This document shows, one piece after another, positions 15,923 to 20,969 of a stretch of DNA of 23,433 bases. The stretch is from positions 1 to 23,433 of the IMG/VR virus record IMGVR_UViG_3300024062_000070. The stretch is one strand, 5' to 3'. The notes below the pieces were generated by a model. The model ran no database searches. It was not told the origin of the DNA and was given only the letters and a program-made list of their open reading frames with translations. Numbering within the stretch: position 1 is the first letter of the stretch; the number at the start of each line of letters is the position of its first letter. This DNA comes from a virus. The translations under genes and the position numbers were made by a program.

Positions 15923-15961
15923 ATCTCCCTACCATGATATACTCATGGTAGGAGGTGAGAT
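15923..15961 (+). promoter_or_regulatory. Extended -10 promoter-like site inside an inverted repeat that covers the ribosome site
   Basis: CCTACCATGA (15928-15937) and TCATGGTAGG (15943-15952) form a perfect 10-bp inverted repeat around TATAC. ATCTC (15923-15927) can also pair with GAGAT (15957-15961), leaving AGGT of the Shine-Dalgarno in an internal loop. TGATATACT (15935-15943) fits an extended -10 element; no good -35 is seen. A full-length transcript would fold over the ribosome site of the SGNH gene. A transcript starting at about 15950 would lack the 5' arm. Interpretation as a promoter, an operator or a translational switch is inference. Confidence 0.55.
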
Positions 15962-15962
15962 T

Positions 15963-16559
15963 ATGAAGATATTTATATTATTATTTTTTCTGGTAATGCC
16001 AATGATTGAAGTTAAAGCCGACACTTTAATTGTAGGCGATTCAATATTCGCTTTAACCGGGGACGTACCCGACAACCTAAAAGCTGCAGGGCTTGATTTC
16101 GAAATCAGAGCTCAAGTGGGAGCTAAGATAGAACAGATCGCCCTGCAGTACCAAACCTATAAAGAAGAAAACGGGGTACCTTCTTTAATAATAATGGATG
16201 GTGGTGGGAACAATATCCTACGGGGGGCTTTCTTAGAGTGCTTACGTGGGACTCAAAAATGCTACGAAATAATAGATGAAATTTATACTATGAAACGGCA
16301 GATAACAGATGAGATGAAAGCCGATGGTGTGGAGAAAATAATATACGTAGGCATTCACTACCTACATGGTTGGAGATCTCCACTCAACATCCCTATAGAT
16401 TACGCAATGGACAGATTTAAAATTAACGACGTAACAACTCTGATCGATATTCGAGAACCATTTAAAGAGGAGGGGTTACTCCTGGTAGATGGGTTACACC
16501 CAAACGCAAAAGGTTCAAAGATCATATCCGATCTAATTTTACTAGAGCTCCAAGAATGA
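15963..16559 (+). CDS. Secreted SGNH/GDSL-family esterase or lipase
   Basis: 198 residues from ATG 15963. An upstream ATG at 15945 is rejected because its first codons are the AGGAGGTGAG ribosome site. Residues 1-19 are a signal peptide (MKIFILLFFLVMPMIEVKA, cleavage before DTL). Block I is IVGDSIFA with Ser27 as nucleophile; block III is GGGNN (Asn83/84); block V is DGLHPNAKG with Asp176 and His179. These are the SGNH hydrolase hallmarks, and the length is normal for the family. It should act in the periplasm or outside the cell, on acylated sugars, phospholipid or peptidoglycan O-acetyl groups; the substrate cannot be told from sequence. Two cysteines (LECLRGTQKCYE) could form a disulphide. 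It is not attached to a fibre and looks like an accessory gene. Confidence 0.85.
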   Translation: MKIFILLFFLVMPMIEVKADTLIVGDSIFALTGDVPDNLKAAGLDFEIRAQVGAKIEQIALQYQTYKEENGVPSLIIMDGGGNNILRGAFLECLRGTQKCYEIIDEIYTMKRQITDEMKADGVEKIIYVGIHYLHGWRSPLNIPIDYAMDRFKINDVTTLIDIREPFKEEGLLLVDGLHPNAKGSKIISDLILLELQE

Positions 16560-16565
16560 TATAAT
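16557..16565 (+). promoter_or_regulatory. Extended -10 promoter-like site TGATATAAT
   Basis: TG-A-TATAAT is a perfect extended -10, overlapping the stop of the SGNH gene. Transcription would begin near 16572, leaving a leader of about ten bases before ATG 16583. No good -35 is visible (TTTTAC at 16537). A weak dyad, CTCCA (16548-16552) and TGGAG (16571-16575), flanks it. Confidence 0.5.
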
Positions 16566-16582
16566 CCCCCTGGAGGTGATAT

Positions 16583-16828
16583 ATGGAACCAACAAGTAAA
16601 ATATCATTCGTAGTAGTAGCTGGCCTTGTGGCTGGCATATTTTCACTCTATCAAGTTCTTGGTCCAATTTTCGAGGAGGTAAAAGTTAATTCCTCAAAAT
16701 TGGCAATACACCATGAAGCTATAGTCTCCACTAAAGGGACAGAAAAAAGTGCTCAAGACTTCAGACTTAAAATATCTGATCGCCTTGGATTTATTGAAGG
16801 TTCAATAGCTCCTTGTGTGAAGCCATAA
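16583..16828 (+). CDS. Small single-helix membrane protein, possible holin or spanin part
   Basis: 81 residues. A single transmembrane helix (ISFVVVAGLVAGIFSLYQVL, about 7-26) is followed by a charged, helix-prone tail (EEVKVNSSKLAIHHEAIV, DFRLKISDRLGFIEGS) and one cysteine near the C-terminus. TGGAGGTGAT precedes ATG 16583. This layout is seen in holins, inner-membrane spanins and many unrelated phage membrane proteins. It resembles in layout, not clearly in sequence, the minus-strand protein at 19706-19909. It lies between an exported esterase and a haem lipoprotein, so a lysis role is not assured. Confidence 0.68.
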   Translation: MEPTSKISFVVVAGLVAGIFSLYQVLGPIFEEVKVNSSKLAIHHEAIVSTKGTEKSAQDFRLKISDRLGFIEGSIAPCVKP

Positions 16829-16856
16829 ATAATATGTTAAGATAGATAATATTATT
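16828..16856 (+). promoter_or_regulatory. Promoter-like site flanked by an AT-rich inverted repeat
   Basis: AATAATAT (16828-16835) and ATATTATT (16849-16856) are perfect inverted arms 13 bases apart. Between them TGTTAAGAT (16835-16843) fits an extended -10 (TG-N-TAAGAT). A start near 16850 would give a short leader to ATG 16874 with GGGGAT as the ribosome site. The position ahead of the cytochrome-like gene suggests separate control of that gene. Prediction by eye only. Confidence 0.45.
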
Positions 16857-16873
16857 CTCATGGGGATTTTATT

Positions 16874-18328
16874 ATGAAGAAAATTGTCTTAGCTTTATTT
16901 ATCTTAACGCTGGGTTGTGAGGGTAATAAAAGCGTTGAAGGTGGCAGACCGATCTTTGTATTACCAAATAGGCCCGCCCCACCTATTAGACCTGCACCTA
17001 GACCAGGATTTTATACCGACGATAGACTCCAGCAATCGATAGAAAACGACCTGCAGAGTCTAGGTTCCGACGCTGAAAGGCAACGGACACGTTATTTAGT
17101 AGCTTGCGAGCGTCACAATCAAAATGAAAACCTAGAGCAATTTGAACAAGGCGTGAACCTGGGATTGAATAGGTTGAGTGCTGAACGGTTTATAAATTTT
17201 ACGACTCCTATAACTGAATCGGGTTGTGCCTATCGGGTGGACTTAGACGACTTCTCCATAACTAGGAGTGAGTGGGAATTAGTCGAAAGGGCATCCCTTC
17301 TACAATTTGATATTGGCGGTTCGGTTCGGGGTCAAACTATACAGGCACTCACTAATACTAGACGACCGTGGCTATTCGCTACAGATTTTATAGTAACCGC
17401 TTTTGAAGGCGATGAATCTGCCGACCAAGGGGGGTTGGTGTACTACGATATTATCGATCAAGCGAACACGACAAATCAGTTTTTAGCAGATCAAGGCGTA
17501 ATTTTGCAGGAGCTAGTGGACACGGAGGGGGACATATTATACTCGGGTTTTTCGCAGTCGCAAATTGCGCTTGGAAAAACTCGCCTCCTAGTTTTTGCTG
17601 AAAGCGACAACGGGACGTGCATGGGTACGTATGACACACAACTCGGTGGTGACGATTTATTTTTGAACCCGTTCAGTCTTGAGTTGATTCAATTCCAAGG
17701 GGTGTTGCAATCTAATAAGCTTTTCAAACATGACGCTCAAGAATGGATATGTGCCCAATCAAACGGGCTATTTGGAAACTTCAGATTGAACAATGCTCTA
17801 GGTAATGAAGGTGGTTTTGCTGAAGTGGAAGCCCCAACAAACGTGGTGATCAATGTTAACAATAGAATCGATGCCAGCATTAGGCCACTAGATTGTAACG
17901 GGTGCCACTTCTCCCAGATAGCAATCCCATTCTCCGACCAGATTGGTGCTTTCATTTTGAGAAATTCAAACTTCGATCAGAATGAAAAACTTCTAGCTCA
18001 ACGTTTCTTTAAATTTGATGAAATGCAAGCGATCATTGGAGATATAAATAGAAGGAATAGATCAGCACTTGATGAGGTAGGTATAAATGGGAACCAGGAC
18101 CCGATCACAAAAGCTATAGCCGAACCGTTCCGTAACGAAATGAACTTAGCACAAGTCGCAGCATTCACATTTCTGACACCAGAAGAGTTTTCGGAAAGGC
18201 TGGGAGGTACTGCTATCAGTGCTCAAGTTTTCGGTAACCTTCTTAATGGGGGGACAGTTTCTTTGGCTACGTTAAGCGACAATTTCGAAACGCTTTCCAT
18301 AGAATTAAATTTATTTCAGGACTTTTAG
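16874..18328 (+). CDS. Lipoprotein with a c-type cytochrome (CxxCH) motif
   Basis: 484 residues. MKKIVLALFILTLGC is a lipoprotein-type signal with Cys15 (the lipobox is not perfect), followed by a Pro-rich linker. RYLVACERHN (about 73-82), LNRLSAERFINF (about 98-109), CAYRVDLDDFSITRSEWELV (about 117-136), ATDFIVTAF (about 168), the GFSQSQIALGKTRLLVFAES region (about 224-243) and LDCNGCHF with C341-C344-H345 follow in order. This resembles, from memory, uncharacterised bacterial proteins that share 'RYL..HN...LN.LS..R', 'DLRD.GW' and 'ADWFV' motifs with a late CxxCH, seen in Bdellovibrionota, Myxococcota and Planctomycetota. CxxCH binds haem c after export and needs host cytochrome c maturation. 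Four other cysteines lie in the mature part. It is followed after six bases by a mini-cytochrome, so the two likely work together on the periplasmic side of a membrane. Function unknown. Confidence 0.75.
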   Translation: MKKIVLALFILTLGCEGNKSVEGGRPIFVLPNRPAPPIRPAPRPGFYTDDRLQQSIENDLQSLGSDAERQRTRYLVACERHNQNENLEQFEQGVNLGLNRLSAERFINFTTPITESGCAYRVDLDDFSITRSEWELVERASLLQFDIGGSVRGQTIQALTNTRRPWLFATDFIVTAFEGDESADQGGLVYYDIIDQANTTNQFLADQGVILQELVDTEGDILYSGFSQSQIALGKTRLLVFAESDNGTCMGTYDTQLGGDDLFLNPFSLELIQFQGVLQSNKLFKHDAQEWICAQSNGLFGNFRLNNALGNEGGFAEVEAPTNVVINVNNRIDASIRPLDCNGCHFSQIAIPFSDQIGAFILRNSNFDQNEKLLAQRFFKFDEMQAIIGDINRRNRSALDEVGINGNQDPITKAIAEPFRNEMNLAQVAAFTFLTPEEFSERLGGTAISAQVFGNLLNGGTVSLATLSDNFETLSIELNLFQDF

Positions 18329-18334
18329 GGGGCT

Positions 18335-18658
18335 ATGATGAGACTAATCTTTGCATTTTTATTTTTCTTGGGGTGTGGTGGTGAGACAACCCGAACCGAG
18401 TACGTCCCAATACCAGGTGGTGGAAGCACTGGAGGCAATACTGGTGGTGGAAATCAAAATGGGAAACCTAGTTATCAGGAAACCCAGGCCCTACTAATCA
18501 CTCATTGTCAGAGTTGCCATGCTAACAGCAATTTTCTGAAGTCTGAGAGACAGTTAAGAGCTAGTAGTACCCTGAATAGAGTTAGGAGTCGCTCGATGCC
18601 GCCAAACGGTGGCAGTCTCGGTGACATTGATAGAAGGCGTATTATTTCTTTTTTCTAG
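18335..18658 (+). CDS. Lipoprotein mini-cytochrome c
   Basis: 107 residues. MMRLIFAFLFFLGC is a signal with probable lipid-bearing Cys14, then a Gly/Asn linker (GGGSTGGNTGGGNQNG, about 31-46). The domain has the haem motif C58-Q-S-C61-H62 and RSMPPNGGSLGDIDRRRI with Met88 as likely sixth haem ligand; 'MPP.gg.L...d...i..fl' is the usual class I cytochrome c end. The domain is very short (about 60 residues), with only 25 residues between His62 and Met88. The stop follows directly after IISFF. AGGGGGCT precedes ATG 18335, and an ATG at 18338 is equally possible. Its pairing with the 484-residue CxxCH lipoprotein suggests an electron-transfer or haem-sensing couple. Cytochrome identity is quite firm; the purpose in a phage is unknown. 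Confidence 0.82.
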   Translation: MMRLIFAFLFFLGCGGETTRTEYVPIPGGGSTGGNTGGGNQNGKPSYQETQALLITHCQSCHANSNFLKSERQLRASSTLNRVRSRSMPPNGGSLGDIDRRRIISFF

Positions 18659-18681
18659 GGTATGACGGCTGGGAGTAGGTT

Positions 18682-18936
18682 ATGGCAGCAATAGTCCTAG
18701 TGATAACTTTTCTAATCACCGTACCCACGTACCTGATCAGTGGTTGTATGACCGTCAAACCACAAATAACAGCGTCCCATTTTAGGGCTTGTATAGAGTT
18801 ATGTAGAGGTAACAAGGGGGCATCTAAAATGTACTCAGTGATAGAAGTAAATTATGCAGGTAACACCCAAGTCCTGTCAGAGAAATGCGCTTGCAAAAAC
18901 AACAGAACGTTCGATATTATTAGTTCTCAAGATTAA
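18682..18936 (+). CDS. Small Cys-rich lipoprotein
   Basis: 84 residues. The signal MAAIVLVITFLITVPTYLISGC has a good lipobox (ISG-C22). The mature part has HFRACIELCRGN and, about 35 residues later, SEKCACKNN, giving a C-x3-C ... C-x-C pattern. The same layout is seen in the minus-strand lipoprotein at 19487-19705 (YHCEAICDG ... LKCRCHMG). Short lipoproteins of this pattern are frequent in phage genomes, and some act as outer-membrane spanins or superinfection-exclusion factors; neither can be shown here. GGGAG lies seven bases before ATG 18682. Confidence 0.75.
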   Translation: MAAIVLVITFLITVPTYLISGCMTVKPQITASHFRACIELCRGNKGASKMYSVIEVNYAGNTQVLSEKCACKNNRTFDIISSQD

Positions 18937-18951
18937 TTTTGGAGGTATATT

Positions 18952-19278
18952 ATGGGATTTTGGAAGTATTTAATTGTCCTGATCATGTTATCAGGTTCAC
19001 AAATGGTACTAGCAGATGAGCTCGAGGACCCAGGCTACCCAGGCGGTGGGAATGGTGGAAATGGTGGTGGGAGCAATTTTCGATGTGAGGTAACGATTGT
19101 TGTCATTAATGTAAACAATAGATTTGAACGTCAGAGACATAGTGTATTTGGAAACGGTAGGTCCTGGGGCGATAGCCGGAGTCAGGCTTTTAATCAGTAC
19201 GGTCAATGGATTGGTAGAAATCGATTCTGGGGGAACCAATTCCGACACAGTTTCTATTTCAACAACTGTTTCAGTTAG
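18952..19278 (+). CDS. Small secreted Gly/Asn-rich protein
   Basis: 108 residues. The signal peptide MGFWKYLIVLIMLSGSQMVLA is followed by DELEDP and a Gly-rich spacer (GGGNGGNGGGSN). The rest has FRCEVTIVVINVNNRFERQR, then a region rich in Trp, Arg, Asn and Phe (GNGRSWGDSR, QYGQWIGRNRFWGNQFRHSF), ending FNNCFS. The two cysteines may pair. It resembles no family I know. VVINVNNR also occurs in the haem lipoprotein at 16874-18328 (about residue 325). TTTGGAGG precedes ATG 18952. Its TAG stop overlaps the TAA stop of the convergent minus-strand gene by three bases. Confidence 0.72.
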   Translation: MGFWKYLIVLIMLSGSQMVLADELEDPGYPGGGNGGNGGGSNFRCEVTIVVINVNNRFERQRHSVFGNGRSWGDSRSQAFNQYGQWIGRNRFWGNQFRHSFYFNNCFS

Positions 19279-19490
19279 CGTCCCGGTATACACCAACCGA
19301 CTTTCAAGATGCAATTCTGATCTTGATTGTTCCTAAAACCTTTCTCGCATTCAAAACCGCCAAACTCCATACGATAAGCCCACCGAACACTCCGCTTGTT
19401 ACATTTAAAAGCTTTCTTGGCCCAACCTGGCGAAGCTTCAACACTGTTACAATTTGTTAGTAGAAACATTAACGCCAATACTTTAATCAT
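19275..19490 (-). CDS. Small exported Cys-rich protein or lipoprotein
   Basis: 71 residues from ATG 19490, which overlaps the stop of the upstream minus-strand gene (ATGA). A longer upstream frame to 19598 overlaps that gene and is not needed. GGGAG and AGGGA lie just before this ATG. MIKVLALMFLLTNC is a signal with either a poor lipobox (LTN-C14) or cleavage after NSVEA. The mature part is basic with four cysteines (AFKCNKRSV, GFECEKGF, DQNCILK, GWCIPGR), suggesting two disulphides. No family is recognised. It is the last gene of the minus-strand block. Confidence 0.68.
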   Translation of the reverse strand: MIKVLALMFLLTNCNSVEASPGWAKKAFKCNKRSVRWAYRMEFGGFECEKGFRNNQDQNCILKVGWCIPGR

Positions 19491-19705
19491 TCCCTGTAAC
19501 TCCCATCTATCTCCCCCCATTGTTTCGGTGGTTCCCCCACCTCTATAGCTTTCCCCATATGACACCTGCATTTCAAACCATCTATAGGATTTCGACAAGC
19601 CTCAACCGTCATACCATCACAAATAGCTTCGCAGTGGTACCAGTCAAAATCTGAAATAGGCGTGACACAACCTTGGAGACTAAATAAGAATAGAAGTTTT
19701 TTCAT
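19487..19705 (-). CDS. Small Cys-rich lipoprotein (possible outer-membrane spanin)
   Basis: 72 residues. MKKLLFLFSLQGC is a lipoprotein signal (LQG-C13). The mature part has YHCEAICDG, EACRN and LKCRCHMG, then an acidic, Pro-containing end (VGEPPKQWGEIDG). The C-x3-C ... C-x-C layout is like the plus-strand lipoprotein at 18682-18936. The start ATG immediately follows the TAA stop of the minus-strand helix protein, and no strong ribosome site is seen, so translation is probably coupled. A one-helix protein followed by a small lipoprotein is the genetic layout of an i-spanin/o-spanin pair, but neither has diagnostic sequence. Confidence 0.75.
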   Translation of the reverse strand: MKKLLFLFSLQGCVTPISDFDWYHCEAICDGMTVEACRNPIDGLKCRCHMGKAIEVGEPPKQWGEIDGSYRE

Positions 19706-19909
19706 TTATTTTATCCGTAGCAGTAGGACTTCTAGGAGACCTTCAATTTTTGCAAGCCGCCTGTCAATAGATTTCTGGGTGGCGGCTAGGGACTGGACTT
19801 CTGCAGTGGCATGAGACAAGTCGGAGTGCATTGCAGAAAGCCATAAAATGCCCCCTGCCAGCAATATAATGAAGCTTAGGGGGACCATAGTATTAACATC
19901 TATTTTCAA
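19706..19909 (-). CDS. Small membrane protein with coiled-coil tail (holin- or i-spanin-like), TTG start
   Basis: 67 residues, starting at TTG (19907-19909). The only other early start, ATG at residue 8, has no ribosome site; the TTG has GGGG and AGGAC upstream. One transmembrane helix (VPLSFIILLAGGILWLSAM, about 9-27) is followed by a heptad-like helix (LSHATAEVQSLAATQKSIDR, RLAKIEGLLEVLLLRI). The size and shape match one-helix holins such as that of T7 (67 residues) and also inner-membrane spanins. It heads a minus-strand block transcribed away from the M15 peptidase gene. Membrane topology is clear; the role is inferred from the location. Confidence 0.75.
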   Translation of the reverse strand: MKIDVNTMVPLSFIILLAGGILWLSAMHSDLSHATAEVQSLAATQKSIDRRLAKIEGLLEVLLLRIK

Positions 19910-19925
19910 CGTCCTAGCCCCCTAT

Positions 19926-19956
19926 TTGACAGTCTGACACCCCTCTATGGTACACT
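19926..19956 (+). promoter_or_regulatory. Promoter-like site between divergent blocks
   Basis: TTGACA (19926-19931) matches the -35 consensus. TGGTACACT (19948-19956) is an extended -10-like element, with 19 bases between -35 and -10 (long). It precedes ATG 19983, which has AAAGGAGG. The 73-base gap between the minus block and the plus block must hold promoters for both directions; the minus one was not identified. Confidence 0.5.
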
Positions 19957-19982
19957 ATTTATAACGCTCAAAGGAGGACACC

Positions 19983-20156
19983 ATGGAAACAATATTAAAA
20001 AAACTTCTAGAAAGTATTACACCTTATTTAATTGACTTCCTACTGGATAATAGACATGTCCTGATCGACTTCTTAGTCAGGGAAGCCCAAAAATCGGACA
20101 ACGTTTTGGACGACTTTGTTGTAGACGCTGTAGCGGACTACATAAACGGTTTATAG
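19983..20156 (+). CDS. Small acidic protein upstream of the M15 peptidase
   Basis: 57 residues, METILKKLLESITPYLIDFL to DYINGL. It is amphipathic helical and acidic (DNVLDDFVVDAVAD), without a clear transmembrane segment or signal. AAAGGAGGACACC precedes ATG 19983, and the stop is two bases before the peptidase start, so the two are probably co-translated. The strong ribosome site and spacing support a real gene. It could be a regulator or partner of the peptidase, which is a guess. Confidence 0.75.
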   Translation: METILKKLLESITPYLIDFLLDNRHVLIDFLVREAQKSDNVLDDFVVDAVADYINGL

Positions 20157-20158
20157 TT

Positions 20159-20521
20159 ATGGGTACCATCACTAAGAACTTCTCATTTTCTGAATTTGCC
20201 TGTTCATGCGGAAAGTGTTCATTTGTCGATGGCTATCAGATCGACAATAAATTAGTTCGAGATCTCCAAATAATAAGGAATGGATTTGGTAAAGAGATTC
20301 GCATCAATTCTGGTCTCCGCTGTGCTGACTTCAATCGGAGTATTGGCGGGAGTCCTAATTCTTACCATGTACTTGCTAGGGCTTGTGATATTTCCTGCAC
20401 TACTAGTCGTGATAGGTACCTCCTGGTTAGGCTAGCCTTAGGATTAGGTTTAGCGGTTGGTATATCTAAAACTTTCATTCATATTGATAATAGAGAAACG
20501 CCTATAATTTTCCTTTACTAA
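20159..20521 (+). CDS. M15-family zinc peptidase, probable endolysin
   Basis: 120 residues. The peptidase M15A (D-Ala-D-Ala carboxypeptidase/endolysin) zinc site is complete: His70 and Asp77 in SYHVLARACDIS and His108 in FIHID. FSFSEFACSCGKC at the N-terminus and INSGLRCADFNRSIGG (about 49-64) are typical of phage M15_3 enzymes, which cut peptidoglycan peptide stems. There is no signal peptide, so a holin would have to release it. Several extra cysteines (CSCGKC) are present. It follows the 57-residue gene by two bases and precedes a zinc-finger-like gene. It could be a virion-associated lysin instead, but the small size and lysis neighbours favour the endolysin. Confidence 0.88.
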   Translation: MGTITKNFSFSEFACSCGKCSFVDGYQIDNKLVRDLQIIRNGFGKEIRINSGLRCADFNRSIGGSPNSYHVLARACDISCTTSRDRYLLVRLALGLGLAVGISKTFIHIDNRETPIIFLY

Positions 20522-20533
20522 GGAGGTGTACTA

Positions 20534-20707
20534 GTGGGCCACTTACTTGACTTCCCAATTATTATATATCGTCAGTGTACGGCCTGTAAGCGAAGGTATA
20601 AAAAACTCACTATCCTAATGCTTAGGGGTGGAGGAGGTTTCTGTTCCGATGAATGTTATATATATTATTATGAAGAAGTAAGTGACCTAGTGGACCAGTT
20701 AGATTGA
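20534..20707 (+). CDS. Small zinc-finger-like protein, GTG start
   Basis: 57 residues, starting at GTG 20534, with AGGAGGTG six bases upstream. QCTACKRRY (C-x2-C) and, about 20 residues on, FCSDECYIYYYE (C-x3-C) form a four-cysteine site in the style of small FCS/zinc-ribbon fingers; the C-terminus is acidic (DLVDQLD). It may bind nucleic acid or protein. It follows the M15 gene by 12 bases, and its stop overlaps the TTG of the following small ORF. Confidence 0.72.
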   Translation: MGHLLDFPIIIYRQCTACKRRYKKLTILMLRGGGGFCSDECYIYYYEEVSDLVDQLD

Positions 20708-20859
20708 AGGCTATAATAATTTTTGAACGCAACGGTAACTTAAAATTAAAAATACCTCCATATATCACCCAGAATATTTCAGAGTTTTCCAAAACTTTAT
20801 TTTTTCGGCCCGCAAAAAAATCGTACGGTAAATGTTTAGTTCGGAAGTCGTACACTTAG
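20704..20859 (+). CDS. Possible small ORF, 51 residues, TTG start
   Basis: It overlaps the preceding stop (ATTGA) and reads MKAIIIFERNGNLKLKIPPY, then SEFSKTLFFRPAKKSYGKCL. The composition is basic and protein-like, but there is no clear ribosome site. The first codons recur at 20870 (MKAIITIRLC then stop), so this may be a small gene with a damaged copy, or coincidence. A minus-strand frame in the same bases (about 48 residues from ATG near 20915, GGAGG upstream) competes. Low confidence. Confidence 0.4.
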   Translation: MKAIIIFERNGNLKLKIPPYITQNISEFSKTLFFRPAKKSYGKCLVRKSYT

Positions 20860-20883
20860 AATTGAAACAATGAAGGCTATAAT
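20705..20883 (+). repeat. Direct repeat TGAAGGCTATAAT, two copies
   Basis: TGAAGGCTATAAT occurs at 20705-20717 and again at 20871-20883, 166 bases apart. Each contains TATAAT and an in-frame start (TTG or ATG) encoding MKAI. The repeat could be a promoter pair, a repeated gene start, or a duplication scar. Confidence 0.7.
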
Positions 20884-20929
20884 TACTATTAGATTGTGTT
20901 GATCTTAACATTTTATACTACCTCCATTG

Positions 20930-20966
20930 TTTAGGTTTGACAGGTTAGGGAGGCTGTCAACCTAAA
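20930..20966. terminator. Strong inverted repeat, possible terminator or operator
   Basis: TTTAGGTTTGACAG (20930-20943) can pair with CTGTCAACCTAAA (20954-20966), with one bulged T and a 10-base loop. It lies between the end of the minus-strand resolvase and the plus-strand small genes. No U-run follows on either strand, so an intrinsic terminator is only one option. It contains TTGACAG, the same hexamer as the promoter-like sites at 19926 and 21494. Confidence 0.45.
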
Positions 20967-20969
20967 AGC

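Noticed and set aside
15945-15962. Upstream ATG start for the SGNH esterase
   Set aside because: Its first codons are the ribosome site AGGAGGTGAG, and the signal peptide begins properly at 15963.
19009-19314. A 101-codon minus-strand frame opposite the secreted Gly-rich protein
   Set aside because: It is the shadow of a plus-strand gene with signal peptide and ribosome site, and it overlaps the convergent stop region.
19491-19598. Longer start for the minus-strand Cys-rich protein
   Set aside because: The added residues overlap the upstream lipoprotein gene, have no signal character, and hide the signal peptide that begins at 19490.
20622-20855. A 77-codon minus-strand frame over the zinc-finger-like gene
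   Set aside because: It overlaps a plus-strand gene with a strong ribosome site and four paired cysteines, and has no ribosome site itself.
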